This document shows positions 5,808-5,883 of a stretch of 5,883 nucleotides of DNA, in pieces. The DNA is from CAZQSL01 sp964595945 (GTDB lineage: Bacteria > UBP15 > UBA6099 > JAJRTR01). The translations under genes were made by a program, and so were the position numbers. Within the stretch, counting starts at the first letter, position 1. The number at the start of each line of letters is the position of its first letter. The notes below the pieces were generated by a model. It did no database searches. It was not told the origin of the DNA and worked only from the letters and a program-made list of their open reading frames with translations. The stretch covers positions 1 to 5,883 of the forward strand of contig CAZQSL010000172.1 of the NCBI GenBank assembly GCA_964595945.1, read 5' to 3'.

Positions 5808-5883
5808 TTAAACGCTCTGGACCGGCATCCATTTGACGTATGATTGGTGGAGTTGGCGCATGCGGATTTGCAGCGTTTGCCAA
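5808..5883 (-). CDS. Probable 3' end of an unidentified gene (starts beyond right edge)
   Basis: On the minus strand the frame starting at base 5882 reads 24 residues (beginning WQTLQIRMRQLHQ, ending KWMPVQSV) to a TAA at 5810-5808. Its codons have the C/G-rich third positions of the other genes here, unlike the other two minus-strand frames. It would be the tail of a gene upstream of dxr, ending about 27 bases before the predicted dxr -35 box. The segment is too short to name a family, and chance openness over 75 bases is possible. Confidence 0.35.
   Translation of the reverse strand, partial: WQTLQIRMRQLHQSYVKWMPVQSV

Noticed and set aside
5701..5883. Minus-strand open frame of 60 residues ending in a TAATG overlap with the dxr start
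   Set aside because: Its third codon positions are not C/G-rich as in the real genes here, it runs through the predicted dxr promoter, and its protein is unlike any family I know. The frame ending at 5808 fits better.

Overview
This is a bacterial chromosomal window of medium G+C content. Its coding regions favour C or G at third codon positions, and start sites follow well-formed Shine-Dalgarno sequences. Nothing in it fixes the phylum. Isoprenoid synthesis by the MEP route (dxr), a TIGR02265/DUF2378-type protein and a GH127 glycosidase together would suit a Gram-negative-type, carbohydrate-using bacterium, for example of the Lentisphaerota, Spirochaetota or Deltaproteobacteria type. That is a guess, not a reading.

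Layout. Bases 1-302 (+) are the C-terminal end of a NarL/FixJ-type response regulator cut by the left edge. After a 104-base gap with two small hairpins comes a membrane-embedded M28 zinc peptidase (407-1615, +). A 163-base gap carries a good sigma70-like promoter for a 185-residue TIGR02265/DUF2378-like protein (1779-2336, +). A 221-base gap with hairpin and operator-like repeats precedes a GH127 beta-L-arabinofuranosidase-type enzyme (2558-4507, +). The opposite strand carries a complete dxr (4547-5701, -), convergent with the GH127 gene, with its own predicted promoter. At the right edge is the probable 3' tail of another minus-strand gene (5808-5883).

How the genes relate. They do not form an evident single pathway. 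dxr is housekeeping and has a separate promoter. The GH127 enzyme has all catalytic and zinc-binding residues and no signal peptide, so it probably trims beta-L-arabinofuranosides inside the cell. No transporter or other glycosidase is in view. The TIGR02265-like protein and the membrane peptidase are the least understood parts. The three complete plus-strand genes start at internal ATGs supported by Shine-Dalgarno sequences, later than the longest open frame in each case. I see no mobile element, CRISPR array, tRNA or rRNA, and no clear evidence of a new multi-gene system.
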